From positions 1 to 64,000 of the forward strand of contig JAPDRN010000088.1 of assembly GCA_030247855.1 (NCBI GenBank): 64,000 nt of DNA. The letters are read 5' to 3'. The notes beneath the pieces were generated by a model. It did no database searches. It had not been told where the DNA came from and saw only the letters and a program-made list of their open reading frames with translations. Positions 42,706 through 53,518 of the stretch are shown piece by piece. The position numbers and the translations under genes were made by a program. This stretch comes from Knufia peltigerae. Taxonomy: Eukaryota; Ascomycota; Eurotiomycetes; Chaetothyriales; Trichomeriaceae. Positions within the stretch are counted from its first letter, which is position 1, and each line of letters opens with the position of its first letter.

Positions 42706-44079
42706 CTAATAAAAACGACGAGAAGATCGATTGCCAGTAGGTTCATCAACACTCGGCACGTCTGTCAATCAATTCGTTGTCAGCGAACAAGTTCAGCATG
42801 GAAGTGATATAGAGCACCGGAGAGGTGGGTATCTTGTTTTGATATGAGAGGTGCTGGGCAACACACATCGACCAGTTTTCACCTTGTTTCCATACCTTGT
42901 TCAGCCACTGGCTTTCTCTTGAAAAGTTTGCCGATACCTTTCGACTCCTTTCCGGGCGGCGTGGTGGTTCTGGGTGCCTCATTCACGGGGACAGTGGTGG
43001 GTTCGTGGTAAGAGGTCGCATCGACAGGCTTGTGTTCGTAGCCCGGCCATCCACCTGGGACGCCTTCCATCTCGGCTCGACCTTTCTGCAGAATCTCATC
43101 GTTCCGAGCATTCTTGACGGCTGCCTTCTCAGCATTCTTCGACGGGAAGCGTTTGTCGATAGTGGAACTGAACGTTCCGCGAAGAGTTTCTCCTACACCC
43201 TATCGCAACAGGTCAGTACTAGCCCCAATATTCATGGCGAAGGGCCTCCTAGAGACTTACGTGAATGCCTTTGGCGGCCGCTTTCAAATCGTTGATCGTA
43301 CTCTGGTTATGTTTCATTGGCTGGTCTATTGTCTTTAGAGAGGATCGCTTTGGATAGCTGAAATTGGGCCGCGATGGGCTTTCGGGAGGCGTCATACCTG
43401 TGTGTCCTGCGAAATGACCGTCTACAGGGCTCACAGGTGTGTCGTCGACAGGCATTGATCCTGGCATGCCTCGACGCATCTCGCCAGATTTGCGCATGGC
43501 ACTTTTGACTGGCACGGGAGGTAGATCGGCAGACAACCGTCCATTGGATACTGGTGCTGGTGCTGGTGCTCGACCCCCTTGGGCTGTGCTTGTAGATGTC
43601 GTGGTAGGTGGTGCTGCTCCGGGCTCGAACCCTGATGGTTCCGCAGGCATTTCCTGCAGCATGGGCCGATTTGGACTGCGTTGCACCTCTCGCTTGACAT
43701 CTTTTTGTACATCTTGTTGCTTCCTTCCCCCTTTTGTGGTTGTAGTAGTGGTGGTTGTCGTGGTGGTCGTCACCACGGTCACCACTTCGCCCGTGTCTTC
43801 ATCAAAGACCTCGCCGGTGGAAGGCCTGAGAGCCAAGTTTCGATCCTGATCGATGTTGGCTATCTCACTGTTCTTCTCGGCGGAGACGACTTCGGGGGTT
43901 TCTTCTCGTGCCACGGGGCCATCCGCACTATTGGCTTCTGAGCTCCCGTATGCAGAATCAGGAAGAGGGTCAGGGCGTTCTGGGGTCTTGTCTCTTTTGC
44001 CAAGTAGGCGGCCGAGGCTGCGATGCTTCTTTTTCTCCTCTGGCTGTGGGTTTGACATGACGGTAGCAGTATGAGACAT
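42706..44079 (-). CDS. Disordered conserved fungal protein of unknown function
   Basis: Predicted CDS is complement(join(42706..42761,42896..43199,43261..44079)), 392 residues. Junctions read AKGIH/GVGETLRGTF and VAEQ/DVPSVDE in correct phase, which supports both introns. Most of the chain is low complexity: charged N terminus with KKKHRSLGRLLGKRDK, a run of twelve Thr near residue 110, Pro-rich middle, and SYPKRSSLK. The best-ordered part is around 265-320 (INDLKAAAKGIHGVGETLRG, then TIDKRFPSKNAEKAA), which could form amphipathic helices. KGIGKLFKRKP near the end is basic. No domain I can name; the basic helical patches suggest membrane or scaffold association, but that is a guess. Confidence 0.72.
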
Positions 44080-44452
44080 CTCTTTACATAAAAAGAGAAC
44101 TGGAATAACAAGACAAATACAGAGTCAGCTGAAAAGGATTGAAATTGAGGGCGGCACAGGAATCAATTCAGGGTTCTCTTCAATCTACCCAGACACAGTA
44201 CGACGACGCATGCCATTTCCCAGTTGATGGGGGGATATGATGTCATCTGGTTGGCCCCGATCGACGACCCCAATTGACGCCACACACGGCAACAAGCAGC
44301 GTCACCACCACCGCTTGATACGCGAAAGAATAGGCGACGATGCCCGGCGCGTAGAAAGCAGCGTCAGCGCAAATCCAGTACAAAGTACGGAGTACGGAGT
44401 CCTCGTAACCAATCCATAGCTTCATCGCTAACCAGGCCAATCATCGTTGCCA
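44080..44452. other. Short intergenic region between minus-strand genes
   Basis: No gene seen. An overlapping tandem GTACGGAGTACGGAGTC lies at 44385-44401. Confidence 0.5.
44386..44394 (+). repeat. Example copy of the recurrent intergenic 9-mer TACGGAGTA
   Basis: One of 11 exact copies (both strands) found by eye at 4570, 4581, 11596, 19406, 27311, 31382, 32838, 33178, 44386, 60165 and 63812. All lie outside the confident genes (11596 overlaps the end of the doubtful small gene). Here a second copy with one change (TACGGAGTC) overlaps it. Confidence 0.85.
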
Positions 44453-46066
44453 TCACGCCGGTGCCGTTGGTATCGTCGAGCGTCGGCGCACCTTTGCGTA
44501 TGCCGCGTCCAGCTCCAGCTCGATGTCGCAGCGACACTTGAGCTCGCAGATATATGGCCATGTGCATTTCTCGCCCCGAGCACTCCAAGCTTGAAGCATT
44601 TCTGCACTAGGATTATCGAATATGCTGAAGAGATCCCACAGCTTGAGGCCCGGCGTGATGGAGATCTTTGACCAGGACGCGAAGCTCGGCACGACCTCGT
44701 CAACCAACACCCGTTGTAGCCAAGTCGGGAGGAGGCCGAAGCTGTTTAGAACTTCAAGACAATGCAGAAGTTCGTCCATGTACACACGCACCAGCTTTCC
44801 CAGTGGCTGATGATGGTCGGCGAACTTTTGGATTTGAACGAATGGAGCGACATAGGGTCTCGTCTGCGAAACGATGAAGTGGTTGACATTGAACAATTCT
44901 CCAATCCGCGTCAACGGTGCTTCTGGGTGTGCGGTTCCTTGTCTGGTGCATCCTCTCTCGGAGAAGTCGGCGGCGAAATGCGTCCTGATGGCACCAGTAT
45001 CGCTCTTGCAAAGAAGGTGCACGGGAGCATACATGTCCTTCGATGTCGCAATGGATGCTGTAACCGCAGACCACAACAGAACGTGAGGGGCCGTGATGTA
45101 GTTGAGGAGCTGAGGGGTCCCCGCCACTTCTGACATGGCTATTGTGATATTCAATATCCGGCCAGTCTTCGCATACGCTTCTTCGAACGTGATATCGCCG
45201 AGATTATCTCGAGCACAGTCTCTAAGAACGTTGATGTCGAACAGGTGCTTTGTCGTGCGATATCTTCTGTAACGTCTCATAGCTGTTGCCAGAAACGATG
45301 AGCCCGGCCAAGAAGTGAAGTGACCATTAGACTGACGTAATTCGGCCCGAACAAAAGAGTCCAAGTTGATGTGCATGCTATCGAGGACGGTAGGAAGGTT
45401 TTCGTTGGTGGTGGCACCGATGAGAGCTGCAACCAGGGCCCCAGTGCTCGTGCCGATTATGATCTGAGGAAGCAGCTTTTGCTGGTACAAGGCGCTGACA
45501 ACGCCAAAATGGCACATGCTGATCATCGCACCGCCTTGCAAGACCAGACTCGTCCGACCAAGAGCGGTCCTCATGTCGCTGAGGACTTGTCGCTTCTCCT
45601 GTGCCGAGACCAGGGTGCTGACATTGCCAGTTGACGTCTGGTTGGCAATGTGGGCAATGCAATGCCTCACTTCCAGAATGTAGTCGTGGATGAGTCGCTT
45701 GGTCTGTACCTGAGATCTGAGATACAAAGCGGGCGAAAGTATGCGACCCATGTTGCGAGAACTCTGAGTTCTCAACTGACTGCAGAGACCACGATCGTCG
45801 CCGAGTCGTCGACATCTTTCAAGATCCTTTCTCAGACTCCGAACAATTTTCCAGTCATAGCTTGAATCGCGATCAACGTTGGCCCAATCGTCGACTCCGT
45901 GCACCGCATCATATGCATATTGCCAGGAGTACCAGACATCATACGTGGTTGCCGTATTTGCCTCTGGTGTTGTTCGTGGCTTGATCCAAGGTTCGAGCAG
46001 TAGCCTCAGGACACAGTACCTCAGAAGTGTCCAGAGCTCTCCAAAGCACCTGAGTATGCCGTTCAT
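44453..46066 (-). CDS. Patatin-like phospholipase/TAG-lipase family protein with altered catalytic Asp
   Basis: A 537-residue single-exon protein. Residues 1-160 match the helical N-terminal (DUF3336-type) part of fungal TAG lipases, including a short hydrophobic start. The patatin domain follows: oxyanion-hole segment VLQGGAMISMCHFGV at 175-189 and nucleophile elbow GTSTG at 205-209 with Ser207. The usual catalytic Asp sits in a DG[SA] motif just before the strongly conserved LTRIGELFNVNHFIVSQ. Here the aligned residues are QGT at 376-378 (codon CAA), so the Asp is Gln. Tgl3/4/5-type enzymes hydrolyse stored triacylglycerol on lipid droplets and have acyltransferase side activity. Either another Asp (ADFSE, residue 368) serves, or this copy is a pseudo-enzyme. 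Confidence 0.88.
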   Translation of the reverse strand: MNGILRCFGELWTLLRYCVLRLLLEPWIKPRTTPEANTATTYDVWYSWQYAYDAVHGVDDWANVDRDSSYDWKIVRSLRKDLERCRRLGDDRGLCSQLRTQSSRNMGRILSPALYLRSQVQTKRLIHDYILEVRHCIAHIANQTSTGNVSTLVSAQEKRQVLSDMRTALGRTSLVLQGGAMISMCHFGVVSALYQQKLLPQIIIGTSTGALVAALIGATTNENLPTVLDSMHINLDSFVRAELRQSNGHFTSWPGSSFLATAMRRYRRYRTTKHLFDINVLRDCARDNLGDITFEEAYAKTGRILNITIAMSEVAGTPQLLNYITAPHVLLWSAVTASIATSKDMYAPVHLLCKSDTGAIRTHFAADFSERGCTRQGTAHPEAPLTRIGELFNVNHFIVSQTRPYVAPFVQIQKFADHHQPLGKLVRVYMDELLHCLEVLNSFGLLPTWLQRVLVDEVVPSFASWSKISITPGLKLWDLFSIFDNPSAEMLQAWSARGEKCTWPYICELKCRCDIELELDAAYAKVRRRSTIPTAPA

Positions 46067-46702
46067 GATGAGCCAACGTGCGGTCTCGCATTATTCTTGG
46101 TTTATGATCATTGCTGCAGAGTAAGGGTCGCAGAGAAGAATACGTTGTACTTTATGGTTGGAAACACAGCATGTGAAAATGACGATCGTCCACTCCGAGG
46201 CTGTTCACGCAAGGCTGCGAAATCGAGTACTGCCATTGGTCACAGGGCGATAGTGACGTCTGCACAGCAACTAGTTCCCCAGCGTGGACTTCAGCCTCAC
46301 AAGTTATTCGGCCCTTGTATTACTACCTTCCAAGCGCCTCGTCGCTTGCAATCCGTACAACGGTAGCAAGGTCTTTGTGAGTGTGTAAAAGAAACACTCT
46401 TACTCGTTGAATGTTTCCACCCCGCACTTTACTAAGATACGGGGAGCCTTACAGACTCAGTGTGTGACAATCCAGTCGCCGATATCGGTCTCGAACCGAC
46501 AATACAATCCTTTGATAGTTATATAGTTGTATAAACAGACACCCAGAAGCACTGACGGTTTTCAAAAGGGTACTTTTCTTCGAATCAGACTTGGTTGATA
46601 CCATTAGGTCCATTTAGACAAGGCAGCTCTTTTGCGGCATACCCTTTCCGCCATCCTCGTCTTCTGACACGAGTTCTAAACCTCATCACAGTACAAATCA
46701 CA
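46067..46702. other. Divergent promoter region, patatin-like / methyltransferase
   Basis: No gene seen. A T-arm-like hairpin at about 46484-46505 was examined as a tRNA and rejected. Confidence 0.5.
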
Positions 46703-47530
46703 ATGACATCCAAAAAAGAGCAAGCGGCCTACACGCATGGCCACCACAGCTCGGTTGTGAACGATCACGCCCGCCGCACGGCGAATGACTCTGCGGCGTT
46801 CCTCATCCCGCACATCAAACCAAACCACAAGATCCTGGACCTGGGCTGTGGGCCGGGCACCATCACCGCAGACCTCGCGGCCCTCGTGCCCCAGGGGAGC
46901 GTCACAGGAGGTGACGCCGTCTCGTCCGTCCTCGAGCAAGCCTCCTCCTACGCCGCCTCGAGGGGTCTCGACAACGTGTCCTTCCAGACCGTCGACGGCA
47001 ACGATCTCCCCTTCCCCGACGACACGTTCGACGTCGTCTACTGCCACCAACTCCTCCAACACGTCAAGGACCCCGTGGGCATCATGCGTGAGATGCGCCG
47101 CGTGGCCAAACCCGGCGGCGGCATCGTCGCCGTCCGCGAGGCGGACTACGCCGGCTTCGTCTTCTACCCCGCCCCGCCCGAGATCAGGCGCTGGGCCGAG
47201 CTGTACCAGCTCGTGGCGCGGGCAAACGGCGGCGAGCCCGACGCCGGACGTTACCTGCACGTGTGGGCGCGCCAGGCCGGCTTCACGCCGCCCGACCAGA
47301 TCACCCCGAGCTGGGACTCGTGGCGCTACGCCGGCCAGAGGGCCACGCAGTTCAGCCTCTCGTGGCACGGCCGCATCTTGCAGCCGGGGTTCATGGGCAC
47401 CGCGGTGCGCGAGGGCTTCAGCACCGAGGACGAGATCAGGTCCCTCTCCGAGGCCTGGAAGAAGTGGGGAGAGACCGAAGATTGCATGATTGTGATTCCG
47501 CATGGCGAACTGTTGTGTCGAAAGCCGTAG
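46703..47530 (+). CDS. SAM-dependent class I methyltransferase (UbiE/COQ5-like)
   Basis: A 275-residue single-exon protein beginning MTSKKEQAAYTHGHH. Motif I is ILDLGCGPGTITADLA at about 45-60; motif post-I has the acidic residue in VTGGDAVSSV; motif II is LPFPDDTFDVVYCHQLLQHV at about 105-125; motif III is VAKPGGGIVAVRE. These place it in the Methyltransf_11/UbiE group. Substrate is unknown: fungal relatives methylate small metabolites. The gene is clearly more G+C-rich at third positions than the patatin-like gene beside it. It is transcribed away from that gene across 636 bases. Confidence 0.88.
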   Translation: MTSKKEQAAYTHGHHSSVVNDHARRTANDSAAFLIPHIKPNHKILDLGCGPGTITADLAALVPQGSVTGGDAVSSVLEQASSYAASRGLDNVSFQTVDGNDLPFPDDTFDVVYCHQLLQHVKDPVGIMREMRRVAKPGGGIVAVREADYAGFVFYPAPPEIRRWAELYQLVARANGGEPDAGRYLHVWARQAGFTPPDQITPSWDSWRYAGQRATQFSLSWHGRILQPGFMGTAVREGFSTEDEIRSLSEAWKKWGETEDCMIVIPHGELLCRKP

Positions 47531-48050
47531 GACACAGGAGTGCCGTCTTCAAAATAAAGCAAATGAAAAAAGTCAATCTGTTGGCTGTAGTTCGCCGCTG
47601 TAGACTGATCATGACAATACTCGAAGACAAGCCACATTTACTGAGGAACATAAATAAACGCATTCAACCTCATTACTTCTTTCGATGGCCGTAAATGCAA
47701 ACTATGGCCAATATTATACAAGCCTTTGAAATGCCGTCTCAGAAAAGCCCTCCTCGTAAATCATAGCCCTCTTTCTGTTATTTCCTGGCCATGCTTCAAG
47801 GTTCTTTAACGGCAGTGCAATGATAATATACAAGCCACCAACAGTGGCACTTTTCCTGCCCCAAAAAGCAGGTTGACAAAGCTCTTGAACGTCTCAGTTC
47901 ATATAAAGGTGGTCTCAGTCTCGACTGCCACCGTCTCTGGAAAACGACCCATGTGGATAATGTACAAACCGCCTGCCTGTCCAAGGCAGTATTCTAATTT
48001 TTCATCCCTCGAACGTCTGACGTTTTTGAAAGCGTGCCGAGAGATCATGA
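47531..48050. other. Intergenic between convergent genes
   Basis: No gene seen. Confidence 0.5.
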
Positions 48051-50171
48051 TTAATGCAAAGTATTGACCTGTGACTCCCAAAATCCTTGCGGCAGCTTTG
48101 GAATGTTAATCCTGGGAAAGCCGATCCCACTTCCACTCGAGGATTCGCGTTTGAGATGTCCACGGGAGGGCGAAGGGGTAGAAGGGGGCGACTTCGAGCG
48201 CTCTCGGTGAACGTCTATTCTCTTATCTTTGATATTATCGAATGTTGTCAAACTGCCATCCAGCCCATCTTGGAGCTGTCTCGCGACCTTATCGGATTCC
48301 GAGTCTGAAGTCGCGGCAGCGTTCTCCTTATCGGAAGTTGTCTGAGGACTGCCTTCGTGATCGGTGGCCGTTTGTTGAGGTGGAGTGCTACCATTTGCTT
48401 GTTTGTCACTCTCCTCACTCATTCTCTCGCTTTTGTCACCCATGGCTTCTGACATTTTACCATCATCGATAGGCGTCTGTTTCGGCGTGGGTATAAATGC
48501 AGGAACAACACCACCGGCCATTCGAGCCCAGAAGAGTCGCTCTCTCATTCTCACCAGCTCTTCCCATGCATCTTCCTCGTCCTTCTTATCACCCACTTTG
48601 ACTACACCTTCACGCACCATGCGCAGATACGCCACGAGGTCGCCAACGCCACGAACCTTTTCCAGGCAAAGCGTGCATATAGACCACTTCGTCGCACCCT
48701 CGCCTTCACGTACCCGCATCGCATGGGTTCGAGGGTTCTGACTTTCCTTTCGACTCTCTCCGCATATGGCGCACGGTGTGTATCGCCCGTACAGCCGAAG
48801 GGAGGACTCTGGTATAGGCTCAACGATCAACGTCGATTCTCCAAGTGCTGAGATTATACTCCGTCTGTTCAACCATGATAACGTGGGTGAAAGGTCAAGG
48901 CGCAGAGTAGGCTCTATATCCTCGACCAATATACGCTTGTAAAACTTCGTGTCCTTTAACGCCATCGGCCCTTTCCCTTCTGGGTTCGGACTAAATGATC
49001 CAGGGATGTTTGGAGAATTTGCGAGTTTCGAAGTTGCCGGCTGGGAAAGTTGAGAGAGATTAGGGTTCGAATTATTGCTTAGAGAACCAAGACCCATGAC
49101 ATTAAGACCGCCATAAGAGCCAGAACCTGCCCGAGAAGGGGCATGAGAAGGATTATGAGATCGATAATGAGCCGTCTGAACGAGGTTTTTGAAGTCTTCG
49201 TATGCCGGGATGTCTGTTCGACACAGCGGTTTGAGCAGGTGTGTCAGCGTAGTTGATGGACTGGGCAGCACTTCTCCCTCTGCGCTGACTGGTGAGAGAT
49301 TCATTGCCTCGAGCAGACGCGCGAGACTGCCGTCTTCCTTTGCTCCTCCAGGACTTGAAGGTGCCAACGAGACTCTCGGTGATTCTAATTCTCTTCGATA
49401 ATCTGGACTGGGCCCAATTTGTTGCATCAGTGTTTTGAGCTCTGTTAGTTGCTCGGTCTGGGATGCAATGACCGCCTCCCCATCCTTGATCTGATCTCGA
49501 AGTTGCTGGTTCTTCTTCTCAACAACTTCCCTGTCTCTGTTCGCGGAGGCGACCATTTTGTTGGCTTCATCGAAAAGCGATGCCGTCAGGGTCTCCAATT
49601 CTGATTCAATCCCTCGCTTTTCCTGTTGAATGATTGCTTTTTGTTTCTTCTCCTCTGCCAACTCAGCGAAAAGTTTATTGTTCCGCTCATCCACTGTCTC
49701 CCTCGGCACCAATTCTCCGCGCGCAAGTTTCTCTTCGTATGCTCTTGCTTCTGCTTCGAGTTTGGAAATTCTCTCCCTCGACGCTTCTAGTTCTTGTCTT
49801 GTCTGCGCTAGAGTATCGTCCAGAGTGGTTTGGTGGTTGATGGCACTTATCAACTTGTCACTCAAGGCGGCGACTTCGCTGTTGAGATCGGGATGTTTGG
49901 AGGAAGCAGAGTCCGATCTCGACAGATCGGTTGTGCTTGCAGTCCTTGGGTCTGCAAGGGTTCTGAACGAGGTCTCGGGAGAAGTTCCATGAGGGTTTTC
50001 GGGAGGTGACTGTTCGACGGTAGCCATTGTGCGAAGGCTCGAGGTTGACTTCGCCTTGGAGACTTTATCGCGCGGCGTAGAATTGAGTGCAGGACCAAGA
50101 GATATGGACCGCGAGTGTGTCGGCACTCCGGGTGCTCCTAGGAGACTGCCATGATATACCCAAGCATTCAT
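48051..50171 (-). CDS. SEC2: Sec2-like Rab guanine-nucleotide exchange factor
   Basis: A 706-residue protein if started at the ATG at 50171; the frame continues 21 codons upstream to a GTG next to a CAG acceptor-like site, so a 5' exon is possible, and MATVEQSP about 50 residues later is another candidate start. A long coiled coil spans about 100-260, including EEKKQKAIIQQEKRGIESEL and LTASLFDEANKMVASANRDR, the GEF core of Sec2/Rabin8 that opens Sec4/Rab8. Downstream comes a region with CAICGE and ICTLCLEKVRGVGDL (about 480-530), two Cys pairs that may bind zinc, as in filamentous-fungal Sec2. The C terminus is Ser/Thr/Asp-rich. The protein acts on secretory vesicles travelling to the hyphal tip. 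Confidence 0.83.
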   Translation of the reverse strand: MNAWVYHGSLLGAPGVPTHSRSISLGPALNSTPRDKVSKAKSTSSLRTMATVEQSPPENPHGTSPETSFRTLADPRTASTTDLSRSDSASSKHPDLNSEVAALSDKLISAINHQTTLDDTLAQTRQELEASRERISKLEAEARAYEEKLARGELVPRETVDERNNKLFAELAEEKKQKAIIQQEKRGIESELETLTASLFDEANKMVASANRDREVVEKKNQQLRDQIKDGEAVIASQTEQLTELKTLMQQIGPSPDYRRELESPRVSLAPSSPGGAKEDGSLARLLEAMNLSPVSAEGEVLPSPSTTLTHLLKPLCRTDIPAYEDFKNLVQTAHYRSHNPSHAPSRAGSGSYGGLNVMGLGSLSNNSNPNLSQLSQPATSKLANSPNIPGSFSPNPEGKGPMALKDTKFYKRILVEDIEPTLRLDLSPTLSWLNRRSIISALGESTLIVEPIPESSLRLYGRYTPCAICGESRKESQNPRTHAMRVREGEGATKWSICTLCLEKVRGVGDLVAYLRMVREGVVKVGDKKDEEDAWEELVRMRERLFWARMAGGVVPAFIPTPKQTPIDDGKMSEAMGDKSERMSEESDKQANGSTPPQQTATDHEGSPQTTSDKENAAATSDSESDKVARQLQDGLDGSLTTFDNIKDKRIDVHRERSKSPPSTPSPSRGHLKRESSSGSGIGFPRINIPKLPQGFWESQVNTLH

Positions 50172-50644
50172 CTGGAGGGCTCTCTCAAGGGAAAAAATGC
50201 GATCAGGTGTCAAAGTAGGACGGGTCTCATGCACCTGTCATGTCATGCATGGTACCTTGTAAGCGCTGGTGCTTCGTAGCTGTCCCGCCTCAAGAGGACC
50301 TGCGTAGGACGAAGGCAGCCTTTCTGGATGCGGTTATCACGTCGAAAAGCAAATCATAAGTGCTGTAATACACAGACAACAGTGGCGGCTTGTAAAAGGA
50401 TCTTGAATGGAACGTCGATTGTAACTCCGGAAAGAGAACGGTGGAAGCACTCTCGCTTAACGGTTAAACGACTAGTTCAGCAACTCGTACATGGGGCCTT
50501 GCAATCGGCGTCATAATCTGCCACTCATCATCACTCTCCTCACGGACGCAAACTGCGCTCTCCATTTCTTTGCCCCGCGGCACTTTTGCTACACCCAAGT
50601 TGTGACCCTGCTTTCTTCACACGCGCCACTCTTTGACCACCATC
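50172..50644. other. Divergent promoter, SEC2 / PDCD5
   Basis: No gene seen. Confidence 0.5.
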
Positions 50645-51165
50645 ATGGCAGACGACGAACTTGCTCAGGTATGTTGGGAGATGCAGAATCATGTGGAAAT
50701 TGATCCCTTGACTCACTAGCACAGATTAGAGCTGCCCGACTTGCTCAGCTCAAGCAGCAAGGGGGCAGAAGTGGATCAGGCGATGCTGGCGGCGGCGAAG
50801 ACGACGAACAAAGGAGGTGAGTTGGCTGCTAGTATCCATGCGCCACCACTGACTCCTGCAGAAAACAAGAATCCGAAGCACGATCGTCAATACTCAACCA
50901 AATCCTCGAGCCTGAAGCCGCAGACCGTCTCGGTAGAATTCGCATGGTCAAGGAATCACGAGCAACGGATGTTGAGAACAGACTCATCATGCTGGCGCGA
51001 TCAGGCCAGCTTCGCTCGAAGGTCACAGAAGACCAACTGAAGGAGATGCTGGCTAGTCTATCAGAGCACGAGAAACAATCGGGCCAGTCCATGGAGAGTG
51101 TGAAGGTCGTAAGAAGAGGCGGATGGGACGATGATGATCTTGACGACCTATTGAACGAATCTTGA
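50645..51165 (+). CDS. PDCD5/TFAR19-family DNA-binding protein
   Basis: Predicted CDS is join(50645..50668,50725..50816,50862..51165), 139 residues, phases 0 and 2 agreeing. It begins MADDELAQIRAARLAQLKQQ, then a Gly/Asp-rich linker, and RRKQESEARSSILNQILEPE. The helical bundle continues ADRLGRIRMVKESRATDVEN and RLIMLARSGQLRSKVTEDQL, and ends in an acidic DDDDLDDLL. This is the complete PDCD5 (yeast YMR074C) family architecture. The human protein is linked to apoptosis and to the TRiC chaperonin; fungal roles are unclear. The first coding exon is 24 nt. Confidence 0.94.
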
Positions 51166-51247
51166 CACGAGACAAAAAAGCTTGGGAAATTTGCATATGA
51201 TACCCCTAATCACGGTGCCAAATACCGTACATGTCTTACTATATATT

Positions 51248-52162
51248 CTATGATGGAGCCGTTTTCACTTCTGCAGCCTCCTTCGCGGCACGCCTCTCAT
51301 CTCTCAGTTTCCTCCGAATTAGCCTCAGGTCCGGCGGTTGCTCGATACCCAGCCTCTTTCGCAGCTCAGCGACATCAGTTTCGAGCTCTTCTTCCCAGTA
51401 CACATTGATCAGGTCCTTGCTGCGCCAGCCATTGGCAAATGCCCAAGGCAGGAAGATCTGGAGCATCCTCTGGCGTTCGGAGGGTTTGAGTCGGATGATG
51501 GCCGCAAGGCTGAGGCCCGTCATTGGTAGTCCAGTGTTGGCAAACTCGAACGCTTTCAATCCCAATTCCCCTTCGACCCAGACCGGCAAACCTGTCACAG
51601 CGTGGTAGAAGTCGTGACACTCGCGGTAGCGTTGCATAACATACGCTTCCTCCTCGTCATCAATGTAGCGCACTGCGTCTCTTGTATCAGGCGTGACGCC
51701 CTCGCGGTCTAGCCATGCGGCATATGTCCTCCCTACAGTGTTTTCTGGCAGTTTTCGGAGAAATTCCAACGACATAGTCTTCGATGTGATGCGTGGTCTG
51801 TCTCGAAGAATTCGCCTTCCCGTCGGGTCGGAGAGCATTCTCTTTCGTAGCCACGAGATGAAGAAGGGTTGTGCCGTGGCTTCACCTAGTGCGGCAACCA
51901 TGTCGTGCCGATATGGGTTGAGAAGGGACGTGATTGCACTGCCAACTGCAAGCCCGACTCGCTCGACGCCGGTCAGAGGAACATGGCCTGGGTAGTTTGA
52001 AGGTGGCCGATTGAGGACTGAAAAGGCTCGATGGGACGACGGTCGCGGTGACCGGTCGTGACTTTTTGACGCAGCACAGTTTGAGCATACTGGATTCGAG
52101 ATGCGAAGGATCGAGGACAGTATTGCGAGATCTCGCTGTCTGGTTGAAGGCGAGAGCTTCAT
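51248..52162 (-). CDS. COQ4: Coenzyme Q biosynthesis protein Coq4
   Basis: A 304-residue protein from the ATG at 52162; the frame extends upstream only to a TTG. The N terminus ([19 protein letters not shown], later [20 protein letters not shown]) is basic with few acids, as expected for a mitochondrial presequence. The metal motif HDFYH (HDxxH) lies in [17 protein letters not shown], and the conserved Glu follows in [31 protein letters not shown] and [20 protein letters not shown] are hallmark segments. Coq4 sits on the matrix face of the inner membrane in the CoQ synthome and removes the C1 carboxyl of the ring precursor. Its 3' end is 82 bases from that of PDCD5 on the other strand. Confidence 0.94.
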   Translation of the reverse strand: MKLSPSTRQRDLAILSSILRISNPVCSNCAASKSHDRSPRPSSHRAFSVLNRPPSNYPGHVPLTGVERVGLAVGSAITSLLNPYRHDMVAALGEATAQPFFISWLRKRMLSDPTGRRILRDRPRITSKTMSLEFLRKLPENTVGRTYAAWLDREGVTPDTRDAVRYIDDEEEAYVMQRYRECHDFYHAVTGLPVWVEGELGLKAFEFANTGLPMTGLSLAAIIRLKPSERQRMLQIFLPWAFANGWRSKDLINVYWEEELETDVAELRKRLGIEQPPDLRLIRRKLRDERRAAKEAAEVKTAPS

Positions 52163-53518
52163 CGTTTGGAGTGTTGCGACGAGACGGCTTTGAGCTTGCC
52201 ACCAACGCGGACCCCACTCTCGTAGGAAACCCTTCAAGGCCTTCGAGGGTGATATTTGCTCTCAAAGCCTCTAGAAGATCGGAATGAAAGATAACGTTCG
52301 ACTTGTACAACAGCCTTGGGTTCGCATGGGCATTAGGAATTGGAGGTCACTACGTGATGGAAAAGATATCCAGTAGTTGCTCGTATTTATCACTCCACCC
52401 AAGATTTGGAGATCATACGAGATCCTATATCCACAGCTCCATTATCGACTTCAACCTCATCCATTACATAAAATATTTGCTACTTGGGCGAAGCGACATT
52501 ACCATCTCGATCAAGGAGCCTGCAGCACTGAGCCTGTAGTGGAGAGCAATAAGTTATGCTCTAATCGTTCATCATCAATGAGATATCGTCATCTTATCAG
52601 CTTCCCCAACCTTGCTTTCAAGCAATCTACCTGTGAAGAGATAGACCCCCATCGTCGACTGAGCTCTGCTGTCGATCGAACTGGTGTCAGAGGGAACTAC
52701 GGGGGACTCTTGATCTCAGAGAATTCTTGTGCAGAATTCTGATGGGTGCCTTCAGTGAATGCCAATGACCCACCTCCAGTGAAGCATAGAGGGCCGTCGA
52801 GGGTGCCATTGGCCCTTATTTCGTACCCTTCTGGCTGTACTAGAAATATTTGATTCAGCAATTTTTGTTCAACAATTTGACACAACACGAGACTTGCTAT
52901 AGATCTATGTTGGTGCAAGCTGGCATAGGTTAGGATTCCTCTCTCCATGGTTTGTGGTTTGGTGGGAAGGGGCCCTTAACTCGGATCTAGGTATAGCGAG
53001 ATAGTGACCTAAAGAGGAATATGTCCATGATCCGAGGGGGGCTACACTAGAACTTCCCGCCTAACTTTTTGTTCTTTTTTTTCTCTTCTTGTTCGAACTT
53101 GCCTACCTGGTGTTTTCACTGAGGCGATGATAATGCTGCGCAACAACAGTGAGCAAGGCTGGACAAGGCTGGACAAGAAACCATTGCTTGGCGAAACATA
53201 CGAGGCATTTAGTTACGCACCCACTCACGAAGTATGATCCAGTGTTGTCTTGCAGTGCTGGTCTCTCTGAGGCTCTCCCCTGTTCTTGAAGGTTACGTAG
53301 AGTTTGCCCAAATGCACCTCGAGAATGCAATCCCCATTAGGCACCACAGTACTTCTATCACAGAAGGCATTTTCGCAAGAGACCTCGATATGATTGATCA
53401 CAAAGTTGTATTGGTTCGACCCCAAGTATGTACAATTCTGCATAGCTCTCAAAGCCACATATTGCGTCGCCCTCATTTTTCGGAACGGCGAGGATAATTC
53501 AAAGATCCGTGCTCCTGC
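52163..53518. other. 1.35-kb intergenic region
   Basis: No gene seen. It includes a short tandem AAGGCTGGAC repeat at about 53156-53177. Composition is near neutral and open frames are short. Confidence 0.5.

Noticed and set aside
46480..46510. tRNA gene on the minus strand, from a T-arm-like hairpin with GGTTCGAGACC
   Set aside because: The hairpin and B-box-like sequence are present, but no complementary acceptor strand, D-arm or anticodon arm lies upstream at a fitting distance.
46676..47503. 275-codon minus-strand frame covering the methyltransferase
   Set aside because: Antisense shadow caused by high third-position G+C of the real gene, which has all methyltransferase motifs.
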